Under the pieces are notes generated by a model. It did not search any database. It worked only from the letters and a program-made list of their open reading frames with translations, and had not been told where the DNA came from. Shown here one piece after another: positions 37,627 to 46,522 of a stretch of 58,962 nucleotides of DNA. Numbering within the stretch: position 1 is the first letter of the stretch; every line of letters starts with the position of its first letter. The stretch covers positions 1 to 58,962 of the forward strand of contig VERJ01000007.1 of assembly GCA_018882795.1 (NCBI GenBank), read 5' to 3'. The DNA comes from Burkholderiaceae bacterium. Lineage in GTDB: Bacteria > Pseudomonadota > Gammaproteobacteria > Burkholderiales > Burkholderiaceae_A. Made by a program: the position numbers and the translations under genes.

Positions 37627-38256
37627 TTACTTGTTCACGGGTGAGTTGGGGTCCAAGAGCAAGGCCACAAGATCCTTGATCTGTTCCTCGGTCAAAATGC
37701 CCTGATGCCCAAAGCGCGGCATATTCGTGCAGGCATTAAAAGCCTTGGCGTTGTAGATCTTTCCCCAGGTGTACTTAACTACCTCGGGCGAGTCGCCACG
37801 CAGCTTGCCGTAGTTGTAGAGGCTAGGCCCCAAGGTGCCGTGAGAAATTTCTTCTTTGCTGATCTGATGGCAGTTGTAGCAATTACCGCCGTTCGCCGAA
37901 CCCGCCTTATCACTGTAGGTACTGCCACGTCCGTCCTGGGCGAGCCGCTCACCTGCCTTCCAGTCACCGAGAAATTTGCCATCGGATGGGTATTTGATGG
38001 TAGCTGCCTGGGCGGCCTCAAGCTTGCGGGTGATCTCGCCAGAAAGCGGCGTGCCCGCGTATTCGGCCTTCGAGCAGGCCTCGTTGATCGGATCCTGGTT
38101 AATCCGATCTTTCTTCGCAATGCCACGCTCAGAGAACGAGCGATTGACCGCATCTTTCGCCATCTTTTCCAGATCAGCCGCACTGTATTTTGTAGCGCAT
38201 CCTGCGACCAGAAAGCTCAGGCCACACAACAATAAAATATTTGCTTTTTTCATCAC
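37627..38256 (-). CDS. soxX: SoxX, monohaem cytochrome c subunit of SoxAX
   Basis: 209 aa. SoxX pairs with SoxA to link thiosulfate to the SoxY cysteine. The haem motif is NCYNCHQ near residue 126, followed by LGPSLYNYG and a C-terminal ACTNMPRFGHQGILTEEQI with the likely Met axial ligand. The N-terminus FLVAGCATK has a lipobox-like LVAGC, suggesting a lipid-anchored protein, whereas well-known SoxX proteins are soluble. It starts 15 bp after soxA. Longer than the shortest SoxX proteins because of an N-terminal domain of about 90 residues. Confidence 0.92.
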   Translation of the reverse strand: MMKKANILLLCGLSFLVAGCATKYSAADLEKMAKDAVNRSFSERGIAKKDRINQDPINEACSKAEYAGTPLSGEITRKLEAAQAATIKYPSDGKFLGDWKAGERLAQDGRGSTYSDKAGSANGGNCYNCHQISKEEISHGTLGPSLYNYGKLRGDSPEVVKYTWGKIYNAKAFNACTNMPRFGHQGILTEEQIKDLVALLLDPNSPVNK

Positions 38257-38271
38257 GCTTACTCCCTCTGA

Positions 38272-39075
38272 TCAGCGCTTAATGGTTGGGGCCAAGGACT
38301 TCACCCCCTTGCCAGTCACCCCCATATAACTTGAGAGGGCAATCGTTACATCAGAGCCAAACTCCACGTAAGGAAACCGCTGCTGACGGAAACAGTCTTC
38401 CAGCCGTTTCTGCATCGGCCAAAGCTGAGAATTCGACACCCGGTAGGCGGGCCACGAGGTAAAAGCCCTACCCGCCGGATCGTTCTTGGTCAGGTTGGGC
38501 AGCACCTGTAGGCGAATCCGTTTCCCATCCTCGCCATGGCAGGTGGCACAGGCAAAGTCATAAGGGCCCGCACGATAAAAGAAAATCTGTTTTCCGAGCT
38601 CATACATGCGGCGCTCCTCAGGATGACCCTGCGGAAGACTCACCGGCATACCGCGCGATTCCGAGGCAATCCAGGCCACCAGCGAAATGATGTCCTTATG
38701 GTCATCCCGGTCATAGACCCCTGCCTTGGCCTGGATGCCCTGATGCTGCTCCATGCAGGTCACGAGCCGCGTTTCAAGATCCTGCACACGCTTCACATCA
38801 CTGAAGTAGCGCGGCAGAGTGACATACGCGCCTTTGACTACACCCGGTCCCTGTCCAAGATCGCATTTTTCAAGCGAGGCATTTTTGGGGCCACGCTTCT
38901 GCTTCCAGAGCGCTTCGCCTTTCGCCTCCCAGAGCTCAGCGGGGTTGCCGTCTGCAACCAGTTCCCGATAGCGATCAATCGCCTTTTCAGAGTCCGACTG
39001 GGCCAAGGCCACGATTGGTCCGGCGCCTCCTAGCGCCAGGGCCAGCAGCCCGCTCCCCACGATCTTTTTCAGCAT
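38272..39075 (-). CDS. soxA: SoxA, sulfur-oxidising cytochrome c subunit (one haem)
   Basis: About 267 aa from ATG 39075 (GGAG at 7 nt). A signal peptide ends near PIVALAQSD. One CxxCH motif, ACATCHG near residue 180, is present, so this is a single-haem SoxA and not the di-haem Paracoccus type. The region RLEDCFRQQRFPYVEFGSD near residue 230 contains the conserved cysteine that acts as the ligand or catalytic persulfide in the active-site haem. Preceded by a terminator hairpin after soxZ. Confidence 0.93.
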   Translation of the reverse strand: MLKKIVGSGLLALALGGAGPIVALAQSDSEKAIDRYRELVADGNPAELWEAKGEALWKQKRGPKNASLEKCDLGQGPGVVKGAYVTLPRYFSDVKRVQDLETRLVTCMEQHQGIQAKAGVYDRDDHKDIISLVAWIASESRGMPVSLPQGHPEERRMYELGKQIFFYRAGPYDFACATCHGEDGKRIRLQVLPNLTKNDPAGRAFTSWPAYRVSNSQLWPMQKRLEDCFRQQRFPYVEFGSDVTIALSSYMGVTGKGVKSLAPTIKR

Positions 39076-39103
39076 GCATGTCTCCATTGTTCTTATCAGA
39101 AAA

Positions 39104-39132
39104 AGAAAAACCCGCCTTGATCAGGCGGGTCT
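39104..39132 (-). terminator. Intrinsic terminator between soxZ and soxA
   Basis: On the minus strand CCCGCC-TGATCAA-GGCGGG is followed by TTTTTCTTTTT, a good intrinsic terminator. It sits in the 68-bp gap between soxZ and soxA. Partial termination here would raise the ratio of SoxCDYZ to SoxAXB, or soxA may have its own promoter. Confidence 0.82.
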
Positions 39133-39143
39133 TGTTTTAGTAC

Positions 39144-39452
39144 CTAGGCAACTGTTGCTTCATCGGTACGCTTGTCGCCTTTGTTGTCGACCCAGGTGAC
39201 CGTGATCTTATCGCCCGCCTTGCCCTTGGCCTTGAACTGAAGAAACGGATTCTTCGACACCGCAGGGCCCCACTGCACGGACATCACTGTCTTGCCATTG
39301 ACCTGGCAATCCACATCCTGGATAAACCAGGCTGGGACCAGCTTGCCAGAAGCATCCTTGCGGACACCGGACTCCATTTCGTGGGCCATCAACACGCGGG
39401 CATCAATCACACCATCGGTTGCCTTTGCACGAATACGCATTGGATCTGCCAT
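39144..39452 (-). CDS. soxZ: SoxZ, partner of the SoxYZ sulfur carrier
   Basis: A 102-aa protein with the immunoglobulin-like fold of SoxZ: MRIRAKATDGVIDARVLM, then HEMESGVRKD, then SVQWGPAVSKNPFLQF. It has no signal peptide; SoxZ is exported in complex with the Tat substrate SoxY. The length fits the family (about 100-110 aa). It lies 39 bp after soxY. Confidence 0.94.
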   Translation of the reverse strand: MADPMRIRAKATDGVIDARVLMAHEMESGVRKDASGKLVPAWFIQDVDCQVNGKTVMSVQWGPAVSKNPFLQFKAKGKAGDKITVTWVDNKGDKRTDEATVA

Positions 39453-39491
39453 TTGAATCTCCTTGATTAATTCGGTCTAAAAAGTGATTGA

Positions 39492-39962
39492 TTAGCCGCC
39501 GCAGCCGCCCAGGGTGACCTTAACTTCTTTCTTGGCCATAAAAAACTTGCCATCGGCCTTCACGATCGCGATCACATCCGAGCTCTGGCCCATCTTCACC
39601 CGCATCGAAACATCGGGTAGCGCATCAGCCGAGAACTCATAAAAGCCCGCCATCATGGCTGGATTCTTCTCGATCAACACAGCAATCATTTCTGTTTTGG
39701 CAATCTTGGAGGCCACACCCACCGGCACCACGGCGCCGTTTTCAGCGATGTCTGGCGATGTGATCGTGATATCAGCACTGTTGGCTGTGGCACCGACCCC
39801 CATCACTTTCAGTGTGTCCGGAATGTTTTTAGTATCAAACCAGTCTTTCTTCCAAGCGGCGGCCATCGCCGGGTTCGATTGAAAGAAACCCATTGAAGCC
39901 AGCGCGGTGTAAAGGGCTGCGCCACCACCCGCTTTGATCACGGAACGACGTGAAATACCCAT
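39492..39962 (-). CDS. soxY: SoxY, covalent sulfur-carrier subunit
   Basis: 156 aa. It ends with VKVTLGGCGG, the swinging-arm motif whose Cys carries sulfur intermediates. A twin-arginine signal (SRRSVIKAGGGAAL) is near residue 4. The body has the SoxY beta-sandwich pattern with SADITITSPDIAENGAVVPVG. It is 40 bp after soxD. Confidence 0.95.
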   Translation of the reverse strand: MGISRRSVIKAGGGAALYTALASMGFFQSNPAMAAAWKKDWFDTKNIPDTLKVMGVGATANSADITITSPDIAENGAVVPVGVASKIAKTEMIAVLIEKNPAMMAGFYEFSADALPDVSMRVKMGQSSDVIAIVKADGKFFMAKKEVKVTLGGCGG

Positions 39963-40002
39963 CTTCGTTTCTCCTCTTTATCAACAGTTCAATGCCGAGT
40001 GG

Positions 40003-41079
40003 CTACTTGGCACCATCAAGAACCCACTGCACTACCGCAGAGAGCTCATTGTCTTTCATATTGGGATGAGGTGGCATGGGTACCGGCCCCCACACCCCCG
40101 CACCTCCATTTTTGACCTTCGTGGCCAGCAACCCCGCTGCCTTTGCATCACCTTTGTATTTCTTGGCGATCTCAGCCCAGGACGGGCCCACCAACTTGGT
40201 GGCTGGCGCATGGCAGGTCGTGCAGTTGTTCTTCTTCGCGATCTCTGCAGGATTGACCGATGCCGCTGCCACTGTAGTCGCTGCAGGTGCAGCCGAGGCA
40301 GGGCCAGGCGCTGCGCCGGGTTTCGAAGTGTCAATCGCACGCGCTGGACCAATCGGACGATATTGCTCCTTCAGGTTGCCATGCGCATCACGTGCGGAAT
40401 CGGGCAGACTTGATGCGATCTTCAACTCCGTTGCGCAGTCTTTCATGCAGATGGTGTTCATCACATCGGGCTTGCCTTTGATATCCCAAAGGCCGTGCTT
40501 CTCGGTCATGCCGTTGCGGTTGGGCATACGCTGTTGCACCTCTGCGATATTTTTATCAGAGAGCACAAAGTTATCCGGAACAATTTCACCAAGGCTCAGG
40601 ATATAAGCCACAACTGCATAGACCTCTTCTGTTGTGAGCGTTTTGGGATTATTCCAAGGCATGGCCCGATTGATGTAGTCCCACAGCGTGGAGACCGTGG
40701 CGACCTTCATCAGGGTGGTCCGCTGCGGAAAATCAAGTCGTGACAGATTGGCCACCCGACCGGTCTCAATGTCTTTTTTGGTGGTGCCCCCCACGATCGG
40801 GGTGAAGACCTCGGTACTCTCACCAAAGACGCCGTGACAGGAGGCACATTTGGCTTCCCAGACATCTTGGCCCTTGGCAACAGATCCTGATCCTGCTGGC
40901 AGGCCCTTGAAATCGGGCCTGACATCAATATCCCACGCTTTGATCTCAGCAGGCGTTGCCGCCCGGCCAATACCAGCAAACCCACCCTTACTGGATTGTG
41001 CGAAGGCAACACCCACGAATACGCCCGACAGTACTGCCGTGCATGCTGCAAGCCGAATCGATTTAGTAAACCTGGACAT
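40003..41079 (-). CDS. soxD: SoxD, dihaem cytochrome c subunit of sulfur dehydrogenase
   Basis: 358 aa. A signal peptide ends near VGVAFAQSS. Two haem motifs are seen, KCASCHG near residue 78 and NCTTCHA near residue 290, with a proline/alanine-rich linker between. Together with SoxC it oxidises the SoxY-bound sulfane. It overlaps soxC by 17 bp, which fits translational coupling. Presence of SoxCD implies complete oxidation of thiosulfate without obligate sulfur globules. Confidence 0.94.
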   Translation of the reverse strand: MSRFTKSIRLAACTAVLSGVFVGVAFAQSSKGGFAGIGRAATPAEIKAWDIDVRPDFKGLPAGSGSVAKGQDVWEAKCASCHGVFGESTEVFTPIVGGTTKKDIETGRVANLSRLDFPQRTTLMKVATVSTLWDYINRAMPWNNPKTLTTEEVYAVVAYILSLGEIVPDNFVLSDKNIAEVQQRMPNRNGMTEKHGLWDIKGKPDVMNTICMKDCATELKIASSLPDSARDAHGNLKEQYRPIGPARAIDTSKPGAAPGPASAAPAATTVAAASVNPAEIAKKNNCTTCHAPATKLVGPSWAEIAKKYKGDAKAAGLLATKVKNGGAGVWGPVPMPPHPNMKDNELSAVVQWVLDGAK

Positions 41080-42418
41080 TGCTTACCTCCCCGTTTTCGG
41101 CGACCTTCCATGACTGGATCGCATTCTGGTGATAGATCGAGCGGGTGCCACGCACTGCCCTGAGCTGATTGATTTTGGGCTGCACATAGCCGGTGTCGTC
41201 CTGGGCACGGGACTGCAGAACTGCAGGGCCACCGTCCCAGACCCAATCAATATTGAAACGGGTGAAGGCCTTCGTGAGCACGGGCGTCTCAAGTCGCGCG
41301 GTGCGCCAATTGCGTCCGCCATCGACCGAGACATCCACACGTTTAATTTTGCCGCGGCCAGACCAGGCCAGACCACTGATGTTGTAGAAGCCCTTATCCA
41401 GCAGTGTCTGCCCACCGGACGGTGTGGTGATCACTGACTTGGCCTCTTGGATGCCGGTGTATTGACGATGCAAGCCATCGGGCATGAGATCCACATAGTG
41501 AATGGCTTCGTCTTTCGTGGCCCACTTCATGTCGCCAACCTCGATGCGACGCAGCCACTTCACCCATGACACCCCCTGAATGCCGGGTACCACCAGGCGC
41601 AGGGGGTACCCATTTTCAGGCCGCAGCATCTCACCATTCATGCCATAGGCCACGATCACATCATCAAGAGCACGGTCAAGCGGAATGGTTCGGGTCATAG
41701 AAGAGCCGTCTGCACCTTCGCCCAGAATGTATTTGGCCTTCTTCATATCGATGCCGCAATCCTCGAGCAAAACCGAAAGCGGGACACCGGTAAACTCACT
41801 GCACGACACCATGCCGTGGGAATACTGCACCGTGGGCACGGCCACATTGCCCCATTCCATGGCCGAGTTGGCACCACACTCAATGAAATGAATGCGCGAG
41901 ACCGACGGCAGACGCATGATGTCATCCATGGTGTAAACCTTCGGATTCTTCACCAGGCCCATGACCATCAATCGGTGTTTACTGGGGTCGATATCCCACC
42001 AGCCCTGATGATGGCGCTCAAAGTGCAAACCGCTGGGCGTGATGATGCCGAAGGTGCCCTGAAGCGGTGTGAACGCGACAGAGGCCGCCGATACGCGGGT
42101 CAGGCCGGGGCTCTCGCGACGCTGCAGGCCCTTCTCGAATTGCGACGGCATGCCATAGGGATTGGCTGCAACGGGCTGGCCAAGGCCTGTAGAGTGGGCA
42201 GGCAGATTCAAAATATTGGGATCACCCTCGCCCACACCGGCTGCTGCCGGCCGCGTTGCACCCGCAAGACCGAGTGCTGCAAACGATGCCGCCGCCGAGG
42301 ATGCTGAGGCCACAAGGAACTTGCGGCGCATGACCTCGGGGGACTTGGCATCCTCTTTGGTCAGAAAGTGTTCAGGCGCTTTGATAATCCGGCCCGATTT
42401 TTTAATTTTTATTGACAT
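41063..42418 (-). CDS. soxC: SoxC, molybdenum sulfur dehydrogenase subunit
   Basis: About 451 aa from ATG 42418 (GGGAGAG at about 5 nt). A twin-arginine signal is RRKFLVASASSAA near residue 30. The sulfite-oxidase-type molybdopterin domain shows HFIECGANSAMEW near residue 180 with the Mo-binding Cys, followed by GADGSSMTRTIPLDRAL and GYPLRLVVPGIQGVSWVKWL; a dimerisation domain is at the C-terminus. It depends on molybdenum cofactor, so moeA in this window contributes to it. Confidence 0.95.
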   Translation of the reverse strand: MSIKIKKSGRIIKAPEHFLTKEDAKSPEVMRRKFLVASASSAAASFAALGLAGATRPAAAGVGEGDPNILNLPAHSTGLGQPVAANPYGMPSQFEKGLQRRESPGLTRVSAASVAFTPLQGTFGIITPSGLHFERHHQGWWDIDPSKHRLMVMGLVKNPKVYTMDDIMRLPSVSRIHFIECGANSAMEWGNVAVPTVQYSHGMVSCSEFTGVPLSVLLEDCGIDMKKAKYILGEGADGSSMTRTIPLDRALDDVIVAYGMNGEMLRPENGYPLRLVVPGIQGVSWVKWLRRIEVGDMKWATKDEAIHYVDLMPDGLHRQYTGIQEAKSVITTPSGGQTLLDKGFYNISGLAWSGRGKIKRVDVSVDGGRNWRTARLETPVLTKAFTRFNIDWVWDGGPAVLQSRAQDDTGYVQPKINQLRAVRGTRSIYHQNAIQSWKVAENGEVSNVQVY

Positions 42419-42466
42419 CCAACTCTCCCTGCGTTGAACAAATAAACGCTCACCCACGACTAAAAA

Positions 42467-42835
42467 TTAACCCGTTGCCTCCATGCCTGAAGCAAGGCGC
42501 ACGCAGACCAGTCGACACAACTCAATAATGGTCGGATCTGATACGGCATAAAAGACCGACGTCCCCGAGCGCCGACGCGACAACACACCGGACCGATTCA
42601 GCAACGCGAGATGCCGAGACACATTGGGCTGGGGAAGCCCCGTACGCTCCACCACCTGCTGCACAGAACACTCCTCGAAACAGATCACCCGCAGGATTCG
42701 CAAACGGGACGGTTCGGCAAGCAAGGAGAAGTAAGAAGAAGCCCGTTCGAACAACGCATCAAGCGCCGAATCCTCTGCTGGGGCCGCGGGCCCTGGATCA
42801 AAGAGGCGGGCCTGGTCGAACGGTGTGGCTGGCAT
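42467..42835 (-). CDS. ArsR-family transcriptional regulator of the sox cluster
   Basis: About 122 aa from ATG 42835. The winged helix-turn-helix is SLLAEPSRLRILRVIC...VERTGLPQPNVSRHLALL. Four cysteines are present: C52, C56, C107 and C111. They could form redox or metal-sensing pairs. It is upstream of soxC on the same strand and divergent from the thioredoxin-like gene. The position matches SoxR-type repressors of sox genes; the C52-x3-C56 arrangement is unlike the classic two-Cys SqrR. Confidence 0.85.
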   Translation of the reverse strand: MPATPFDQARLFDPGPAAPAEDSALDALFERASSYFSLLAEPSRLRILRVICFEECSVQQVVERTGLPQPNVSRHLALLNRSGVLSRRRSGTSVFYAVSDPTIIELCRLVCVRLASGMEATG

Positions 42836-42845
42836 AATCGCCACA

Positions 42846-42865
42846 ATATGCACCCAGACACATAT
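42846..42865. promoter_or_regulatory. Candidate ArsR operator, palindrome ATATG-N10-CATAT
   Basis: Perfect 5-bp arms ATATG and CATAT separated by 10 nt lie between the divergent ArsR and thioredoxin-like genes, 11 bp from the ArsR start. A comparable AT-rich palindrome occurs upstream of the second ArsR gene at 56892-56911. Confidence 0.5.
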
Positions 42866-42884
42866 AGTCAACCCCCCCCCAATA

Positions 42885-43301
42885 ATGTCCTCACTCCTGA
42901 TTCCGGCCCATCGGCTGATCGAAACACTCAAGGCCGCAAGGCGCAACGAGATTGTGGTCGCGGGATTTCTCACATCACCGCGCTGCCCATGGTGCGTCGC
43001 CGTGATGAAGGAGCAACTCGAACCGAGGCTGCGCTCTGCTCAGCCCCCTCGTCTGTCGATCGTGGAATTGAATGTCGATGATGCAGCGGAATTCATGCTG
43101 CCCGGCGAGCAGCGCAGTACCGCCCGGCAATGGGGCGAGACCTATGGATTAAAGCTGACACCCACCGTCGTCATGTTGGATCAGATGGCCCGGCCACTAC
43201 TCGAGCCCCTAAAGGGCTATGCTTCCCGCGATTTTTATGGCGCCTACTTGGAAGAGCAGATCACCGCAGCCAGCAAATACTGGCAGAATCTGCGTTCATG
43301 A
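42885..43301 (+). CDS. Thioredoxin-like protein beside the sox cluster (SoxS/SoxW-like)
   Basis: 138 aa from ATG 42885. The active site CPWC in FLTSPRCPWCVAVMKE near residue 34 and the cis-Pro loop LKLTPTVVMLDQMARPLLEPLKGY define a thioredoxin fold. SoxS in other sox clusters keeps the SoxY cysteine reduced. This one has no signal peptide, so its location is uncertain. The Shine-Dalgarno position is occupied by nine C residues, so initiation is probably weak or leaderless. The DUF3422 gene overlaps it by 4 bp. Confidence 0.8.
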   Translation: MSSLLIPAHRLIETLKAARRNEIVVAGFLTSPRCPWCVAVMKEQLEPRLRSAQPPRLSIVELNVDDAAEFMLPGEQRSTARQWGETYGLKLTPTVVMLDQMARPLLEPLKGYASRDFYGAYLEEQITAASKYWQNLRS

Positions 43302-44662
43302 GCGCACCGGATTCCACCACCCCAAGACTTACCACCGCAGACCACCCCCAGCGCCTGGCGCTGCATCACGAGATCCACGCCAGACCCCCTGTGCCGCTGT
43401 GGTCGAATGAACGGATTATCAGCCAGGCATTCACGCTCAACCCGATCAGTCGCAACGAACACACCACCTGGATTGACCGCGCATCTGCGGCTTTTCCGCC
43501 ACTGCAGAAAAGCCTACAGCAGCAATCCATTCGGGTGCTCCAGCTTGCGACGGATCCTGGCCGGATCCTGCTGAAGTGGGAAATGCACGGTGAGTTTGTC
43601 GCCATCACACTGATCGGACAGCAGGAGAGCCCCGAGCAATTCGAGACACGTGCGGCACTTCTTGCGCGGGCCAACAGCCTTCTTGAGCGCAAGGCCGTAC
43701 CACCGCTCTCAGAGCTGACTGGTCAACGGCTGGTGGCCATTGATATCTGCCTTGAGCAAGCCGAGTTTTATCCCGATGCGTTTGAGGTGGCGAAACGGTT
43801 TAACGACAACACGGTGGTGGGCAGCACCATCACGACAAACAGGAACGCGCAGCTCTGGACCGATCTTCAGCTTGACGAAGATGGCTTTGTGCGGATGGTT
43901 GTACGCGGCAAGGCCATGGGCAGCCGTCAGGCTGGCCGAGCCATCCAGCGGCTGATCGACATTGAGACTTATCGCATGATGGCGCTCCTCGCATTTCCCA
44001 GCGCCAAATCACTGGCAGAGCCCCTACGCAATGCCGAGTTGGAACTTGCCAAGGTTTCGGAAAAAATTGCGACTGCCCAGCAGCAAACGACCATCGATAT
44101 CACTGTGGATGCACAACTGCTGGGCGATGTCTCTGCCCTGGCGGCCCGGGTCGAAGGATGGATTTCTGCCAATGGCCTGCGCTTCACTGCGGCCGAAGCC
44201 TATCACGAGCTCGTAAAAGGCGCCCTCCAAGAGCTCAATGAGGACGTGATTCCTGGCGTACAGATGCTGGGCACCTTCATGGAACGACGGTTCGAACCCG
44301 CCATGCGGACATGCCGCTGGACAGTGCGCCGGCTCCATGATCTCTCTGACCGCATCTCAAGAACCAGTCATATCCTGAAAACACGGATCGAGTTTGTCAA
44401 CGAAAGCCAGCAGCAAGCACTGCTGGCCAGCATGGATCGACGGGCCAAGCTGCAGCTGCGGCTGCAGCAGACCGTGGAGGGCCTGTCGGTAATTGTGATG
44501 ACCTATTACTCCACGGGCCTGCTGCAATACATTGCGAAAGGGTTGAAGGTCAACGGCGCTCCCGTCGATCCCGACACGGTAGGCCTGTTTTCAGTGCCGC
44601 TGATCGCTGCTGGCCTATTATGGTTCATGACGCGACGACGCAAAAAACAACCGCTGCTCTAA
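43298..44662 (+). CDS. DUF3422 family protein with two C-terminal membrane segments
   Basis: About 454 aa from ATG 43298, which overlaps the previous stop (ATGA). The N-terminal domain begins RLALHHEIHARPPVPL, a mark of DUF3422. A long helical middle part and two hydrophobic segments near the end (SVIVMTYYSTGLLQYIAKG and FSVPLIAAGLLWFM) suggest a membrane-anchored protein somewhat like CorA-type helices. The function is unknown. Coupling with the thioredoxin-like gene near sox is the only functional hint. Confidence 0.82.
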   Translation: MSAPDSTTPRLTTADHPQRLALHHEIHARPPVPLWSNERIISQAFTLNPISRNEHTTWIDRASAAFPPLQKSLQQQSIRVLQLATDPGRILLKWEMHGEFVAITLIGQQESPEQFETRAALLARANSLLERKAVPPLSELTGQRLVAIDICLEQAEFYPDAFEVAKRFNDNTVVGSTITTNRNAQLWTDLQLDEDGFVRMVVRGKAMGSRQAGRAIQRLIDIETYRMMALLAFPSAKSLAEPLRNAELELAKVSEKIATAQQQTTIDITVDAQLLGDVSALAARVEGWISANGLRFTAAEAYHELVKGALQELNEDVIPGVQMLGTFMERRFEPAMRTCRWTVRRLHDLSDRISRTSHILKTRIEFVNESQQQALLASMDRRAKLQLRLQQTVEGLSVIVMTYYSTGLLQYIAKGLKVNGAPVDPDTVGLFSVPLIAAGLLWFMTRRRKKQPLL

Positions 44663-44664
44663 GG

Positions 44665-45351
44665 TCACAACAACTCACTTAACTCATTCACCACCAGGCG
44701 TGCCTCCGGAAACTCCTGGTGGCCAAAGAATCGACTACGCACGACAACCGATTCAATGCCCGCAGCACGTGCAGCGATTAATCCATTACGGGAATCCTCG
44801 ATCGCAATCGCGTCTGCTGCTGCAATGCCGAGCCGATGCAAGGCCAACACATAGGCCTCGGGGTCGGGCTTTTTGCAGATCACGTCCTCGCCACAGATCA
44901 CCACCGCCGGCTCAGGCAGAGGCGCCGACCGCGTTATGGCATAACGCCAGAGTGCCTGCCAATTAGATGCACTGGTTGTGGTCACCACCCCCCATCGTTG
45001 GCCCTGCGCCTGCAGCTTTTGAATCAAGTCAACAAAGCCTGCGCGTGGTGCGATCAAGCCAGACTCAAGCCGCTTGGCATAGCGTTCGTTTTTGCACCGA
45101 TGAATGCTGCGAAAGCGCGCCTGGCCCGCTTCGGTCAATGCCCAATCAGCACCAATATTTTGCGCATAGGCCATCATGCGCTCAAAACCACCGGTAATCT
45201 TCAGCAATTCTCCATAGACCTCGGTGCTCCATGTCCATGGCACTTCGAACTCTTGGAAGGCCTGATTGAAGGCATGCAGGTGGCCATCGCCCTCGGTCTC
45301 AGCGATGGTGCCATCGACATCAAAAAGGACAGTGGCGCGGTCAAGCACCAC
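44665..45351 (-). CDS. cbbY: CbbY, HAD-family sugar-phosphate phosphatase
   Basis: 228 aa. HAD motifs: [14 protein letters not shown] near residue 8, VTTTSASN near 121, a conserved Lys in CKKPDPEAY near 156 and [11 protein letters not shown] near 178. CbbY of red-type RuBisCO operons dephosphorylates xylulose-1,5-bisphosphate, an inhibitory by-product of RuBisCO. This fits its place at the end of the cbb operon. It overlaps pgk by 11 bp. Confidence 0.88.
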   Translation of the reverse strand: MVLDRATVLFDVDGTIAETEGDGHLHAFNQAFQEFEVPWTWSTEVYGELLKITGGFERMMAYAQNIGADWALTEAGQARFRSIHRCKNERYAKRLESGLIAPRAGFVDLIQKLQAQGQRWGVVTTTSASNWQALWRYAITRSAPLPEPAVVICGEDVICKKPDPEAYVLALHRLGIAAADAIAIEDSRNGLIAARAAGIESVVVRSRFFGHQEFPEARLVVNELSELL

Positions 45352-46522
45352 GGGATTGCAACACCTCTACGGCGGGCAGGACTTTACCCTCGAGGAACTC
45401 CAGAAATGCGCCGCCGCCAGTGGAGATATAGCCAATCTGGGCAGCGATATCGAACTTAGAGATCGCCGCCAGGGTGTCGCCGCCACCCGCAATCGAAAAC
45501 GCCGGCGAATGGGCAATGGCTGCAGCGAGCATCTTGGTGCCGCCTGCAAACTGCGGAATCTCAAAAACCCCCACTGGCCCATTCCAGACAATCGTACCCG
45601 CGTTGGAGATGATGGAAGACAGTCGCGAGGCAGTGCGTGGCCCAATGTCCAGAATCATGTCATCAGCTGCAACGGCATCAGCCGCAACTTTATTGGCCCG
45701 GGCCTGGGCAGAGAATTCATTGGCCACCACCACATCTTCCGGGATCGGTACCTCAGCGCCGCGTTGCGCCATCATTGTCATGATGGCCTTGGCTTCATCA
45801 ATCAGGTCCAGCTCGGCCAATGACTTGCCAATCGGCAGGCCCTTGGCCGCCATGAAGGTATTGGCAATGCCACCACCCACAATCAACTGATCCACTTTCT
45901 CCGCCAAAGACTTCAGAATAGTGAGTTTGGTGGAAACTTTTGACCCTGCCACGATTGCCACAAGTGGCCTGCGGGGATTTTCCAGCGCAGCTGCCAAGGC
46001 ATCCAATTCAGCGGCCATCAGCGGTCCAGCACAGGCCACAGGCGCATATTTAGCAATGCCGTGAGTAGTGGCCTCGGCCCGATGGGCCGTGCCAAATGCA
46101 TCGTTGACATAGATATCGCACAGGGCAGCCATTTTCTTTGCAAGGGTTTCATCATTTTTCTTTTCACCCTTGTTCACACGACAGTTCTCCAATAGCACCA
46201 CATCGCCAAAGCCCACGGAAAATCCGCCATCCACCCAATTAGAAATCAGTGGCACCTTGCGGTTCAGCAATTGAGCAAGCCTAGCTGCGACCGGGGCGAG
46301 TGAATCATCAGGTTTGAATTCACCTTCCGTGGGTCGTCCCAAATGCGAAGTCACCATCACGGCCGCACCGCGACTGATGGCATGTTCAATAGCAGGCACT
46401 GAGGCGCGAATGCGTGTGTCATCGGTGATGTGTCCGGCATCATCCTGCGGCACATTCAAGTCGGCACGAATAAACACTTTCTTGCCGGCAAGCGGCAGAT
46501 CTGTCATGCGTAAAAACTTCAT
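45341..46522 (-). CDS. cbbK: Phosphoglycerate kinase
   Basis: 393 aa, the usual PGK length. It contains [15 protein letters not shown] near residue 14, [15 protein letters not shown] near 55, the substrate-binding [11 protein letters not shown] near 195 and the C-terminal ATP-binding [11 protein letters not shown]. In this operon it reduces 3-phosphoglycerate towards the Calvin cycle. The start overlaps the cbbZ stop by 4 bp (ATGA). Confidence 0.95.
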   Translation of the reverse strand: MKFLRMTDLPLAGKKVFIRADLNVPQDDAGHITDDTRIRASVPAIEHAISRGAAVMVTSHLGRPTEGEFKPDDSLAPVAARLAQLLNRKVPLISNWVDGGFSVGFGDVVLLENCRVNKGEKKNDETLAKKMAALCDIYVNDAFGTAHRAEATTHGIAKYAPVACAGPLMAAELDALAAALENPRRPLVAIVAGSKVSTKLTILKSLAEKVDQLIVGGGIANTFMAAKGLPIGKSLAELDLIDEAKAIMTMMAQRGAEVPIPEDVVVANEFSAQARANKVAADAVAADDMILDIGPRTASRLSSIISNAGTIVWNGPVGVFEIPQFAGGTKMLAAAIAHSPAFSIAGGGDTLAAISKFDIAAQIGYISTGGGAFLEFLEGKVLPAVEVLQSRGA

